A stretch of DNA of 64,000 nucleotides from Centroberyx gerrardi (GCF_048128805.1 NC_136012.1:27534707-27598706), one strand, 5' to 3'. Counted from the first letter of the stretch, positions 10,068 to 22,210 are shown. Made by a program: numbers and translations. The notes: generated by a model not told the origin, from the letters alone.

Positions 10068-13000
10068 AAAACACAATGTTCCTATGATATTGTATTCACT
10101 ACAACTTCTCTTATGCCCATAATACTGTGCTCACTGTAATATCCCTATTTACAAAGTCACTGTAATACTCCGATAATATTCTATTCTCTAGAATATCTTT
10201 TATGGTATCACTATAATATTTCTACAATATTTTAACCACTGCAGTACCTCTTATGGTATCACTATGCTTATAATAGTCTATTCACTGTGATATCTCCTAT
10301 GGTATCACTATAACATTCCTATAATATTCCTATAGGGATATATAATGTCTATAGTATAGTCTATAGTGTCTGTGGTGCTCAATAGTGAGTTTACAGTGAT
10401 TTGATGGTACTTTATTTAATTTCTTATAACATCACTATAATATTATTGTAGGCTACTGACCTATTATATGTGTGTTTATAGTGGCATTATCCCCTATAGT
10501 ATCACTGTAATATTCCTATAATATTCATATAGGAATTTAAATTGTGGCTGTGGTACTCCTTATCATACTTAATGGTTTTTTTTTTTTACTTCTATGGTAT
10601 CATTAATTTTCTTTGGTAGGCTATAATTATTTTTGACCTGTAGCAGTTGCATGGTATTCTAGTTTTGTTGTGATATTTGCATAGTGTCATTCTAAAACTT
10701 CTTATAGGATTTCTGTATTTCTTGTAGAAGTACAGTGTCTAGACTAATTTAAGGTAAATTAAGTTAACTAAGTTAAACTGTAGGCCATCAGTTAACTTTA
10801 AAGTGAGGAATCTAATTTAAAGTGTAAACCATCAGTTAACTTTAAAGTGAGTTAACTAATTTAAAGCGTAAAACCTTCAGTAAACTTTAGAGTGAGTTAA
10901 CTGATTCGGCCTGTGAACCGTCTGCTTGTTGGGACAGATTTTGGGATTCGACTGGAAGAACTGCGGCCAGCCGGACGCCCCGGCGGTGCTGAAGACCCTG
11001 GCCTTGTCTCCGGACCCGATCACCATCCCGGGAGACCTGACCGCCGCCGCATCCGGATCCACGACCGTCGAATTATCTTCTCCACTGGCTGTGAGTAGAC
11101 ATGCGACATGCAGGAGGAGGCCAGGTTCAAACCCAAATGACCATAACATTTTCTCAATGTGATATAATGGCGTGGTACAGAAAATCATATTAAAACAGCT
11201 TTGGGAACTGTTTTGAACTGAGAAATGTGAGAAATATATGTGAGAGATATTTGCCAGTACTATGAATTCATGTCCTAAATATTTATGTCAGCCTAAAAAG
11301 GAGGTAAAATCTCTTCCACAGATAAAAAGGAGGGTGAACTGAGTGTGGTTGGGTCTCTGTTCCAGATCCATCCAGATATATTCTCCCTCTTCAGGCTGTT
11401 AAACTTGATTCATTATTACAGGACGCCTAGGGGCTGAAAAATGTTTCACTATAAGAAATAATTTATGCAAAGAATAGATGTGATTACATATTTCTATATT
11501 AGAAACAGGATGTTTTTTGGTTTGTTCCAAAACAGAGTCCGGGCCAGAAAGTGAGTTTTGAAAGGCAGAAATCTCATCAGCTGACGAAGTAATGATTGAT
11601 TCATTGGTATTGATCAACAACATTATCAACCCTGCAGATATATTATGGTCTGTTTGTACTATGAGTGTCATCTTACTTATTGCCCATTTAACCGTCCGCT
11701 TTCAAAACCATCAGAGAGCTGAAAGCAGCAGTTCAGCTGTTCAGAGCGGACCGGCCCTCTGTCTGCAGCGTGTGTGTGTGTGTGTGTGTGTGTGTATGGC
11801 GGGGGGGGGGTTATTATCGGTCATATGGGTTATGTGAAGCAGTGAAGCGGGAACAGACGTGTCTGGATCTGCCTCTGATCCTGTGAGCCTCATGTGAGCA
11901 GATCAACAACATGAACAGTTGCAGTCACCAGCCTCTCTGGAGTTCTCCTGCTTTTAAAATGGCGGCGGGTGGCGGGCGGCGGGCGGCGGGTGGCGGGCGG
12001 CGGGCGAGAGCAGCGGCCCTCCAGGTTTTAGGCTTGAGACCCTTCAGACCAAGAGATGCTTCCTCCTGTCACAGGCTGCGTGTCGTCACAGTCGGGTGAA
12101 AAACTTTTATCTCCAGAACTTTTCAGGAACTAAGAAAAGCAGCTTTGTTTTCAGCTCGACCGCCAAGTATTGTTGACTTTATGCAAAGGGGTTTGAGCGG
12201 GTTTCATAAGGCCGAGTGTGGAAGAATTCCCTCAACCCACAGAGCAACACTGAATCTTTCAAGTGAAGTTAAAAAAATGAAAAGAACCAAAACTGGAGTT
12301 ATGAGGTTTCCACATGACAACAGTGATATATAGATTGACAAGGCGAGGCAAAGGCAAACTTTATTGATATAGCTCATTTCAGTCACAAGGCAAATCCAAT
12401 GTGCTTCACATAAAACAGAAAAAATACATAAAAATCCTTGCTCAGGGCCACACACCACAACTATTTAAAATGACATTAAAAAAGAAAGAAAGAAAGAAAG
12501 ATAGATAGAGATAAAATATGTAAAACATAAATAAAGATTGGTGAACAAAGAATGATTTTCCCTTTTCAGGTCGTTTCATTTGATTAATTATCAGAGGAGG
12601 CAGAGAGGCTGAAAACTATTCAGTAAAATCAAAAAAGAGAAATCAGGAAAAATGGACATGATAATACTGATTTGTATAGCATAAATATGTTTATATCCTA
12701 TCCCATAAATCATCTTTTGACCCGCCGAAATTATCTCGTGACCAGACCCAAGTGAGAAGCACTGGACTAGAAGTTAGACTGGCAGGCTTGTGACAGGAAT
12801 TTATCTGGTTTGAATCCCAAAGAGACTGAGAAACGCTCTCCCATCCCTCAACAAAGCCTGTTGAGCTGCCGCTGAGCAAGGCACTTCCCCCTGCCAGTGA
12901 CTGTGCCGCTCCCAGAGTGAACGCGTGGAAATATATGAACATGAAACAGCAGTGCCAAAACAGAACATGCAACTTTCTCTGGATAAATAAACGTAAAAAT

Positions 13001-16000
13001 GGTCCAAATCTGCTCTCACCCTGGCAGCAAGGCTCAAAAGATCTATCATGACTTGTTTTTCTTTCACTTCCCAACCTCCAGAAGTAGGTTTATGATCCAT
13101 TTTGGGTTCCAGCCCAAAGTTAGTCTCATGCTTATGGCGTTTAGTCATGTGTGTAGCCGACAGGGATGAAAAGCCTAGCGAGTCAGCAAAATACACACAT
13201 AACTCTGTCTCAGATCACATTATTTACATCATCAATAAACCCTCAAAACAGGCCTACTGAGTTTATGATGCCTGCTTCTCCGTCATAAACAACTTGTCTG
13301 GCTGTTAATCATTCAGTGATTTAACAGTAGATGTTGTTATGCCTTTCCACACATCAAGGCTTTAAAGTGCTGCTATAAATCATGTGTGGATTTAACAGAA
13401 TTTGCAAATCATCCTGTGTTTGTTGTGTATGTTTTAACCAAAGCAGATGGGTGGGGTTCTGCAGCAGGACAGCTCAGATAGCGAACCTCAGGATAATTCT
13501 GGTTATTTTCCTTTTTTCCTAGTTTTTTGCCATCATGACGATCGATTCTGATCAAAATGTATTTCACTGAGGAGCTACATATATCTCAGTTTGCAGGGAG
13601 CGCCAACGGAAAACTCAAACAGTAAAACCCAAAACCACCTAAAACACAGTAACACTCACTGCAATGTGACCTGACTATATCCAATTTTCTGATTATCCGT
13701 TGCCTGCAGCTTGACTATACTGAGGTATTACATATGTTAATTTAACTCTTGTATATAAGCAGAAAGTTTACTCAGTTAGTGGCAGACTGCAGACGGCACT
13801 GCCACGCTCCAGCAGTCAGCAGAGGGAACAAGGAAGTGTGTGAGCAGTGCCAAAGAATATTAAATTAACTATTAACTGATATGCTGTGTGATAACTGTTC
13901 AGCCACAGCTGTTTAAAGACGTGTAACTGCTGTGTGAGTGTTTAAAGGTTGTGTTTTAATCGCTGTTTGAGTTTCCCTCGGCTCTGCTGCGCTCCTTGCA
14001 AACTGAGAGGAAATCTACACTGAAGTAATCGATGAAATTTTGATCAGAATCGATCAGCATGATGGCAAAAACTAAGACAATAAGCCTCAGGTTGAAAAAA
14101 AATAAACAGAATTATCCTTTAACAAATGAAAATTAACACCAACCATTTTCCAAATGCTGGTAAACTTTGGATGTGGCTTTTTAGAGTAATTTCTACTTGT
14201 TTGGCTGGTGAAATAGTAAAAGTAGGTGGGGATTCTTGGATCCAGCAGTCAGTTTGGATGAAAAAAGTTGGTTTCGTGCCCTGGAAACGACCAGGAAGGC
14301 AGAGAATAGAGGTTAGTTTGAGTCACTAGTCTTATGACCTGATTAAAAAAGGTTTTCAGTACTGTAGATGTTGACAGTATCGGGTATATATATATATATA
14401 GTAGAGGGTAATGTCCTCTGTGTAAAGTCACTTCCTCAAAACTCTACTGAGCATTTCTTGTTTTTAGTTTAGCCTCTGTCGTGTTTGTTTTTATACAGTC
14501 CTGTTCCCTTTTCACCCACTTCAACCTCGTTTTTTTTAACCTTTTACTCTTTTATTGACCCTTCTGTTTATTACACATTGTCGTTTTTAATCCATCCATG
14601 TTTACGACTCTCTCTTTCTCAATCTCAGATAATTATTCATTCATCATTCACTTTTTACCCCCTTTCTTGTCTCTCCGCATATCATGTATAATGCCTTTAA
14701 TTTTTCAGGGAAAGTTCACTGAGAGTTCATGGTTCTTTTTCAGCATCCAGACTCCCTTTTCCATCCCTGATGATGTAATTCATCATCTGTTTATCATCTA
14801 TTTTTCCTCCTTTCACCTTTTCGGGTAAATGGGACCTTGGAGAAGGAAGTGGGAGGGGGATTTTGGGGTGAAGATCTCATGGATAGAAGAACACTGAAGC
14901 TGTTCCAACAACTCAAAACTGTTCCACCTACTGTGTCTCCTACTTTCATTTGATTATGATTCACCATTTTTGACGTTCTCTGTCTTTGTCCTTGGGTAAA
15001 TGTGACCATAGAGAAGGAAATGTCAGGATTTTGGGTGAAGATCTCAAAGGTAGAGGAGCAGAGAAGCCCTCACAAGAACCTCAAACTGTTCCCCTCCTCT
15101 TTTCGGTTCATCATTCACCATTTTCCCCTTCTCTTCCTTTCCTCCTCCCCAGGTAAATGGGATATTTAGAGAAGGAGGCGTCAGGATTTTGGGTGACGAT
15201 CTCATGGCTAGAAGAGCATTGAAGCTGTTCCACCAACTCAAAACTGTTCCACCTACTGTATCTCCTACTTTCTTTTGATTATGATTTACCATTTTTGACG
15301 TTCTCCATCTTTTGGGTGAAGATCCTAACAGGAGAAGAGCAGAGAAACTACCTCAACAACACCAAACTTTTCTCCTTATCTCCTCCTCTTCGTCTGTTTT
15401 ATCATTCACCCTTCTTCCTTTCCTCCCTGCAGGTAAATGTGATCTTTGGAGAAGGAGGTGTCAGGATTTTGGGTGAAGATCTGCCCCACCACCCTCCAAA
15501 TCGTTCTCCATATCTCCTCCTCCTGTTTCTGTTCATCATTCCTCCTCTCCTCCTCCTCCTCCTCCCCAGGTGAATGTGACCCTGGAGAAGGAGGTGGCAG
15601 GTTTCTGGGTGAAGATCCCCTGTGTGGAGGAGTTGGGCAGCTGCCACTATCCGGACGCCTGTGACCTCCTGAACCAGCTGGTCCCGCCGGGTCAGGACTG
15701 TCCCGAGCCGCTGCACACCTACGGCCTGCCCTGCCACTGCCCCTTCAAGGCTGTGAGTCTGCTTTAAAGTCATAATCTGTGACGTTTTCATATAAATAAA
15801 TGTCAGTTTTGCTACTCTTGGTGTAACACAATAGCGATTCAAGTGACGTGCAAATAGTAAATCTAATCCAGCTCCATCAGATCCAGGCAAAATGTGGATA
15901 TGAGATGTATGTTAATGCCGGGTGGAGAGGGATCTTTGGGAGCTAGCAACAAGCTAGTAACACGGAAATTTGGCCGTTATTATTATTATTCTGACTGTTT

Positions 16001-17924
16001 TTATGAGGGTATTTTCTAGTCATGGGGCAGAACCAGCTTTTTAAATTTCTACCTTCTTTTAAAAGACTCAGTAGCATTAAGACCAGAACTTCTAGGTTCC
16101 AAAATAGCACTTATCCTCCTGAACTCACTACAGACTGTTTGTCAGATCTAAGGGAGTGAGCAATATGACGGGTATAGTGGGTGTTTTTATCCCCATGGTA
16201 CATATTTCTTAGTTTATGGTATTTTAGTTTGTTTATGTTTATTTTATTGCTTCTACTTCATGTTTTACTTTGTGTTATATGTGTTTTAAGTGTTTTACTT
16301 GTGGTTTTTTAACCATTCTTGTCCCTCTCTGTGTTAAGTGAGCTTGGGTTAGGGTTAGGTTTAGGCAAATCCCAACCAAGTTGAAATGGCAATACAGTAT
16401 TGAATGTCAGTGATGGAGGAGGCTGGTCTCTGCCATGTTGTTCAGAAGGCAGGAACCTCTTCATCTGTCCAGGCTCTGCTTCTCACCTGCTGGCTCGCCG
16501 CCATGTTTACATCACATTACGCAATTTAGCAAATGCTTTTGTCTAAAAAGCGACTTACAATAAGATGTTCTCTAAGACGTTTGTTCTCTAGGGACTATGG
16601 ATCGGCACCGGTCTGTCAGTGCGTTCGTCCGTCTCGCACAATATTTCGGACGCCGCTGATCATATTTGGACGAAAATTCGGGGAATGATGCGTCTCATTC
16701 TGACACTTTTAAAATTGCACCAATTGGCCTAAGGTGGCGCTACGACATTTGTTTGTTTGTTTGTTGGAGTTTGTCGAGACTTGGGGGAATGCAGCTGATG
16801 AGTTTCTCTGTCTCTGTAGGTAACTCATCTTCCACCCCTGCCTGTAGTTCTTGTGAGGTTCCCCAGGGTTCAATTTTAGGCCCCCCTTTTGTTCTCTCTA
16901 TACTTCCACTAGGTAAAATTATTGAGAAGTACAACATGTCCTTTTCACAGCTCTGTCTCCCGCTCAAACCTGATAACCAGGCTGGGCTGCTTATACTGAC
17001 TGACTGCCTAGAGGACATTAAATCTTGGATGGCACACAACTTTCTCCAGTTGAACGAAAATAAGACTGAGGTTTACTACTACTAATATCATTACCCAGAG
17101 CCTGGATCAGCTACCCGTGTCAAACCACATGCACTACAAAAACCTTGGGGTGACACTTGATGGCGCTCTGAATTTTAACAAACAGATCAGCTCAGTTGTG
17201 AAATCTAGTTTCTTCCAGCTCAGGATTATCTCCAAAATCAGACCTGGGAAGAGTAATTCATGCATTAATATCCTCCCGAATGGACTATTGTAATTTTCTC
17301 TATTTTGGTATTAATCAGACTTCAATCTCCCGTTAAAAAAACAGAATAGGTTTAAATAAGTGTTAAAAGGAGTTAAAAAAATTAATTTAAATTAAAAATT
17401 AAATTAAATTACAGTACAGTAAAATAGCCCCATATGAATCTAATAAAAAGCAGTGGCAAACAGGAAAGTTTTAAGCCTTGATTTAAAAGAGCTGATTGTT
17501 GGAGCCGACCTCAGATCATCTGGAAGTTTATTCCATAAATAGGGAGTATAGAAACTAAAAGCTGCTGAGCCGTGTTTGGTTTTAACTCTTAGAGCAGTCA
17601 GCTGACTCGCTCCAGATGACCTGAGAGCAGTAGCTTAACTGTGGAAGAGTTTAAGAATCGTCTTAAAACCCACTTTTACTCTCTAACTTTTTGTTTTGTT
17701 TGTGTCTGTGGATGTCTGTATACTCATGACTGCGCTCTTATGTGTTTTTATTCTTCTTGCATCCCCAGGGCTCGTACTCTCTGCCCCAGTCGGACTTCTA
17801 CCTGCCCTACATGGATCTTCCCTCCTGGCTCACCAACGGAAACTACCGGGTGCAGGGCGTCCTGGGCAGCCAGGGCAAAGAGCTGGGCTGCCTCAAAGTG
17901 GCGCTCTCTCTCCACTCCGAGTAA
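9871..17924 (+). CDS. gm2a: GM2 ganglioside activator, complete gene of four coding exons
   Basis: Exons 9871-9978, 10938-11090, 15570-15752 and 17769-17924 join in phase 0 at every junction (600 nt, 199 aa plus TAA). The GM2 activator is a small lysosomal lipid-transfer protein that lifts GM2 ganglioside from membranes and presents it to beta-hexosaminidase A. Residues 1 to about 23 form a signal peptide. The lipid-binding domain starts near ILGFDWKNC (37-45). Hallmarks are [13 protein letters not shown] (93-105), [17 protein letters not shown] (131-147) and [11 protein letters not shown] (165-175). All eight family cysteines are present after the signal peptide (45, 105, 112, 118, 131, 142, 144, 189), with the same spacing as human. 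Human precursor is 193 aa. The glycosylation site after the PG motif is lost (GDLT), but a new sequon NVT occurs at residue 89. A basic insert ([10 protein letters not shown]) follows the signal peptide. Identification is from remembered family sequence and is very secure. Confidence 0.96.
10023..10064 (+). repeat. (CA)n microsatellite in gm2a intron 1
   Basis: About 21 CA units starting ~45 bp after the exon 1 donor. Confidence 0.95.
10080..10590 (+). repeat. AT-rich minisatellite (ATCACTATAATATTCCTA family), gm2a intron 1
   Basis: Repeated phrases ATCACTATAATATT, CCTATAATATTCCTATAGG and CTCAATAGTGAGTTTA recur at irregular spacing. The same phrases build the repeat in ccdc69 intron 1 (38705-39400). 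Confidence 0.7.
10755..10905 (+). repeat. Short tandem repeat just upstream of gm2a exon 2
   Basis: Three ~57-bp units sharing CAGTTAACTTTAAAGTGAG and TAATTTAAAG(T/C)GTAAA. The array ends about 35 bp before exon 2 and displaces a normal polypyrimidine tract. Confidence 0.75.
10938..11090 (+). CDS. gm2a: gm2a exon 2
   Basis: 51 codons from [10 protein letters not shown] to ELSSPLA, between acceptor GGGACAG (ends 10937) and donor GTGAGT (11091). It carries Cys45 and the family motif [13 protein letters not shown]. Phase 0 on both sides. Confidence 0.95.
11091..13484 (+). other. gm2a: gm2a intron 2, first part
   Basis: No exon seen. Contains (GT)n at 11770-11796, a GGCGG-rich stretch at 11958-12005, and a dispersed fish repeat tail at 12345-12480 (CTTTATTGATATAGCTCATT). 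Confidence 0.6.
13485..14120. mobile_element. Fold-back element in gm2a intron 2
   Basis: 13487-13570 (GGATAATTCTGGTTATTTTC ... GATCGATTCTGATCAAAAT) is complemented by 14032-14118 read backwards (GGATAATTCTGTTTATTTTT ... GATCGATTCTGATCAAAAT). The interior is ~460 bp with no ORF. Likely a MITE. Confidence 0.6.
14825..15569 (+). repeat. gm2a: Tandem decayed copies of the intron 2/exon 3 junction of gm2a
   Basis: Copies of the first ~50 nt of exon 3 start at 14825, 14996, 15153 and 15433, with a truncated copy near 15309. Each carries GAGAAGGA..., then (T)TTGGGTGAAGATC, and is followed by the C/T-rich tract. The copy at 14996 stays in frame as [16 protein letters not shown]. The copies at 15153 and 15433 still have an AG before them; those at 14825 and 14996 do not. 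Units are 137-172 bp. Confidence 0.85.
15570..15752 (+). CDS. gm2a: gm2a exon 3 (cysteine-rich core)
   Basis: 61 codons from [18 protein letters not shown] to [10 protein letters not shown], after acceptor CCTCCCCAG (ends 15569) and before donor GTGAGT (15753). It holds six of the eight cysteines and the only sequon (NVT). The intron just upstream contains several decayed copies of the first ~50 nt of this exon. Confidence 0.95.
15753..16789 (+). other. gm2a: gm2a intron 3, first part
   Basis: No exon seen. 16520-16560 (GCTTTTGTCTAAAAAGCGAC) is a piece of a common fish dispersed repeat. Confidence 0.5.
16790..17690 (+). mobile_element. L2-like LINE remnant in gm2a intron 3
   Basis: Reads [28 protein letters not shown] and later [20 protein letters not shown]. 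The stretch that should carry YADD is deleted ([11 protein letters not shown]). A tail [15 protein letters not shown] lies at 17640-17690. A separate, older copy than the one at 8049. Confidence 0.75.
17769..17924 (+). CDS. gm2a: gm2a exon 4 (C-terminal)
   Basis: 51 codons plus TAA from [20 protein letters not shown] to [10 protein letters not shown], after acceptor TTGCATCCCCAG (ends 17768). It contains the last cysteine (189), which pairs with Cys45 in the family. LINE debris ends about 80 bp upstream. Confidence 0.95.
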   Translation, partial: GSYSLPQSDFYLPYMDLPSWLTNGNYRVQGVLGSQGKELGCLKVALSLHSE

Positions 17925-18352
17925 CACGCTCCGTCACCGCCACCGCAACCGACCCGACGCAGTTAGGATCCTTTGGTTTTGTTCATTTGCACATTTAAAT
18001 GATTAATAACTGGAAAAAGAAAGGAGAAGTTGCACAAACAAACCATTCAGACCGAGAAACCTCAAGGGGGTTTTTCTGAAAACTCTGCATCTCAAACGAA
18101 AAAGAGCAAAAAAATCAAGAATCACAAAACAGATACACAAAACTTTTACATTGAGCAAATCAGCAAATCGTTCCACGTTTTCCATGCTTACTGCATTTCT
18201 GCTGCACATGAAAATAAACAAAAATCCCCAAAATAAGAGGAAACCCTGCAGAGATATGTGCTGTACAATCTATAATAATAATAATAATAAACTATTTGTA
18301 CAATACTTTTTAAAAAAACAGAGTTTACAGAGTGCTTTAACAACCAAATAAA
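17925..18352 (+). other. gm2a: gm2a 3' UTR with candidate poly(A) signals
   Basis: Downstream of the stop, AATAAA occurs at 18213-18218 and again at 18347-18352, in AT-rich DNA. Either could end the gm2a transcript. A longer 3' end cannot be excluded. Confidence 0.5.
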
Positions 18353-18826
18353 CGCAAACATCATACTTAGAAAATACAGTAAATAGATGTAACTTTGGGA
18401 GTATCTGAGCTGCAGTACATGCCATATGGGAGAGAACGTCACATCAAACTGTTCGCCAAAATTTTGCATTTTATCGTTGCCTTACTCACCGGAAAATATA
18501 CTTTCTTTGTCGAAAAAATCTTTCCCCAGTCGTTAGAGTCCGCTGCTCATTTCAGCGTACATGAAACCGGGCTGCATGAAGCCGTATAGGGAAGATCTAC
18601 TGGTAGCTGTTAATGGGTAGAGAAGAACTTCACCTGGATTTTATCCTTAAAATCACACTGCCCTTTTTTTTATTTTCTTTCTGCATTTGCCAAAATGGAA
18701 AACATAATTTGTCCTGCAAAGCTTGATTTGCAATTTTGATACCTGGATCCTGTGAACAGGAACGCTTAAAAATGCATTAGAAGCTAAAGCCAAGAGGGAA
18801 TTGATCTTTTGTGTGTGTCCGCTCTG

Positions 18827-18862
<36 letters not shown>

Positions 18863-19734
18863 ATGTGTGCATGTGTGTGTGTGTGTGTCCCCACTCTGCT
18901 GTGTGTAAGGTGTTTCTCAGAAGGGAAGTGCTGTCGTCTCATGAAGCCACAAACAGAGAAGCAGACCCAGTTTAGAGAAACCTCACCGCCGCTGCCTGCC
19001 CACTTCCTGATTCAAGTGAAGACTGTCTGTAAACCTTGATCTGTCCGGGAGAAACCATCTGAGTGTCACGCTCTTTGCCTCAGCTCCGCCCTGCTTCACA
19101 TCCATACAGTTCCACACATTCAGACCGGGAGCTGCCCGGTGCAACAGCCGGGGTTCGATGCCTTGCTCAGGGGAACCTCGGCAGTAGCTGCTGAGGGACG
19201 AGGGAACGCGTCTCTGTCTCTAATCTTGCGTAGCCAAAACCTCCGTCTCAAACTAACGGAGGTCTGGAGAAACCTGTGGGCTGTCGTCAGGCTGCAAACC
19301 GCTTCAGACCAGTAAAATTGCGCGAGGGCGGAGCCTAGCTGCTGTGTGTTTCCTACTAGCAACTAGAACATTCCCCACTCGTTATTTCCACGTCTTCGTC
19401 TGAACTAAGAACAGCAGGCAGTGTCAGTCCCTTCGGCCTTAAAGGAATATTCCACTTAGTTTTAACGTGGAGGTTATTCAGCTCTCGACCGCCATGAAAA
19501 CCAGAATATAAACTTCTCACCAAGATCAGATGCAGCTGGACGAGTTTGTAGCCTTCAGATTTTTACTTCCCATTCATTTGAATAGAAAACCACAGCAGCC
19601 GGATCTGTTGTTGAATCTGTTCACAAACGTGTTAAATGTCAGTTTTCAGTCTATTTTCTTGCCTCATTCAAATGAAGTCGAGCTGAATGTTAGAACTGAG
19701 TGGAATATTGCTTTAAGAATGAGAAGGAGACCAA
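18353..19734. other. Intergenic DNA downstream of gm2a
   Basis: No gene recognised. Contains (GT)n at 18830-18888 and a repeat-like block at 19150-19390. Confidence 0.5.
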
Positions 19735-20114
19735 GCTGCAGATAAAATGGCGGACCTCCATCGGCAGCCATGACGTCACGTGACCTCAACAGCGGAAGTG
19801 GTTCTTCTTCGTGTTTTTTTTTATTTTTTTATTTTTTTCTTCCTCATGACGGCACGTGTGCGTAAAGTTTGCAATTTAGCACACGGATTTTACAAGTTAA
19901 ATTGAATAAAACCTTTAAAAGAGTCAATGGCCTTTTTGAAAGATATTTTCAATGCATAAACTTTATATATTTGTAAAATCCGTGTGCTAAATTGCGAACT
20001 TTAACATAACCAAATGCGGATTGTGCACATGTGCCGTCATGAGAAAAAAACACTTCTGCTGTTGAGGTCATGTGATGTGATGTCACCGATAGAGGTCCGC
20101 CATTTTATCTGCAG
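19735..20114. mobile_element. Palindromic MITE with embedded CRE/CLEAR site
   Basis: Arms CTGCAGATAAAATGGCGGAC (19735) and GTCCGCCATTTTATCTGCAG (ending 20114) are exact complements. Similarity continues inward through GAGGTCA and the GCAATTTAGCACACGGATTT block to a ~60-bp centre. The left arm carries TGACGTCACGTGAC (19771-19784). Confidence 0.8.
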
Positions 20115-21149
20115 TTAGTTCCACTGTGACTGATGTGAGAGGACTGACTACTAAAACTATAGATTTCTCTCTCCCATAATGCATCACAGGCTGTCGGCCA
20201 GGTTTGATAAATAAAGTTTTGCTGCAGCTTGTTGGTAACCAGCCGTTACATCTCTGTTTTGGAGAAGCTGTAAAGCGTTTTCAACTCGATCTCTGTCGAT
20301 TTTCACCCAGGTGCAACATGGGAGCTCGTTAATGTCGTCTGTTTCTCACCAAGCTCGTTTAATCCGGATGATTTTAAGCTTTTCATTTTATTTTGCTGAA
20401 AGAAGAAAAAGGAGCAAAGTCGTCATGCGAAAAATCACGTTACTGCCGTCTGTCATGTGACGGGAAATTGATTCATGATTTTATGTTTTCTTTGTCTCGT
20501 GATAATTTCATAATGTTGTTAAAAGGGCAGTTCGCTGAGAAACAAAGATGATTAATTACGCACAAAATATCACATGTATCCCAAACCGTCAAATCATTTT
20601 AGACATTTCCAGCAGATCTGATGTCCCTTCTGTTAATTAATCTGGGTTGAGACTCATGGAAGCTCCTGAGAACAGTTAATCCATGCAGTGAAAAGCATAA
20701 CTCAGTTAAAAAATATCCTGGACTTCAGATCAGAGCGCACTGGAAGCAATATGATGATGAAATCTTGACATTCCTAATTTGATGCTTCTTCAACATTTCA
20801 CCAGCGTTATGGGGAACATCAATACTAGATCGTATTTTCTGTTTCACGGCCTGTTCTTCAGTCTGATTCATATATTTGTAGATTGACTAGTAGCTTCAAT
20901 ATATAATGTTCATATGTTGTCCATATACCTGCTGCTAGCTGAATTACCCGCTTAGTTTGCAGTCCTTGGCTTATATATGTTAAGTCTTTTATGCCTCAAA
21001 ATGCATGAATGGTCACTGTGGCTCCAGAAACTTCATTTTTGTCCCTTTTGACACTTAAAAATTAAACCAATTTTCGAGCAAACACATTAAGTTTTTTAGA
21101 CAGAAAACTTTTTGACAGAAATCCTTTTGAATCATAATGCATTTCTGCC
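20115..21149. other. Intergenic, nothing recognised
   Basis: AT-rich, no ORF or exon signal. Confidence 0.5.
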
Positions 21150-21524
21150 TTAAAGAAAAAATCCCCCTCAGATCTTCATCAGTTTGTGATGTTCAGTGCG
21201 TTCCAGGAGTTATTTAGTGATGAAGCGTTGTCACGTACTGCGGTGCAAAATGGCGGCTCTAGAAAGAAGCCCTCACTCTTTGATTCTGAGGGACTGACAC
21301 CAAAACCTGACGTTTACCGCTGATGTTTTACATCCTGAAACATTTTCTCATATCAAACTCCACTGTAGCTGCTGGAAACATCTGGAGGTGACGTCACCTC
21401 GTCTACGATTGGCCGGTTATCCACCAAGAAGAAAAACACAACAAACTCCTGAATGGAGTCAGGAATTAAAAGTGCATCACCAACAGCTGTTTTTAACAGT
21501 GTTTTAGGGGGATTTTTCCTTTAA
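21150..21524 (+). mobile_element. TTAA-flanked (piggyBac-type) MITE, copy A
   Basis: Flanked by TTAA on both sides. Inverted ends read TTAAAGAAAAAATCCCCCT and, from the other end, TTAAAGGAAAAATCCCCCT. The interior shares GGCGGCTCTAGAAAGAAGCC and GGTGACGTCACCTCGTCTAC with 40280-40805 and 48349-48634. Internally deleted relative to those copies. Confidence 0.75.
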
Positions 21525-22147
21525 AGCTTCATGAAGGGAAACTTAAAAAGGTACTGGGTTGGTTTGTACAAATCAAAGAAAAACTTACAATGTCTAATGA
21601 ATTAGATTTGAGGTCAGATGTATTATGGGTGAAAACTATTATAAGGGTGAAATTTTTGTTTTTTTATGATTCTTCAGACTTTTCATGTTGCTCACCTGCT
21701 GTTCATTTATTCCAATGGGAAGAAGCATGTAGCATCTGTTATCAGGTTTATTTTTGGGTGTTTTTTTGGTGATGAAATCATGATTTTCTGCAGATTCCAG
21801 TGTGTTTTCCATCAACCTGTGAAGCTTCGAGTTGAATGAGAAAAGTGCTTTTGGTTCTTTTGTTTCAATCAATCAACTTATCAGTTTTTTTTATCGGGAA
21901 AGTGTTCGTTGGCTTGAGCTGAAGAGTTTGTGCAGAAAGCTGCTGCTGGGAATCAGGCAGAGCTCATGCAATTAATTAATATAATGTAATTAACGATACG
22001 CATGATATAGATTATTTGACTTTCTATCTTGATTTGATTTTTATTTGATATTTTTTATTGACTGTTTTTAAATCCTAACCATAAGTGCCTGATTAGATCT
22101 GTACTGGGAATTAAATCTATAAGTGGAGTTGCGAGGAAAGGGAGTAG

Positions 22148-22165
22148 AGATGGAAACTGAATGTT

Positions 22166-22205
<40 letters not shown>
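22148..22205 (+). repeat. (CA)n microsatellite
   Basis: About 28 CA units. Confidence 0.95.

Positions 22206-22210
<5 letters not shown>

Noticed and set aside
12691..13196. Two 127-131 codon open frames on the - strand in gm2a intron 2
   Set aside because: No recognisable domain, and part of the sequence resembles a dispersed fish repeat (GAGCAAGGCACTTCC).
14996..15060. Extra functional exon of gm2a
   Set aside because: The in-frame copy lacks an AG acceptor, has lost the conserved cysteine of IPC (reads ISK) and shows no donor; better seen as a decayed duplicate.
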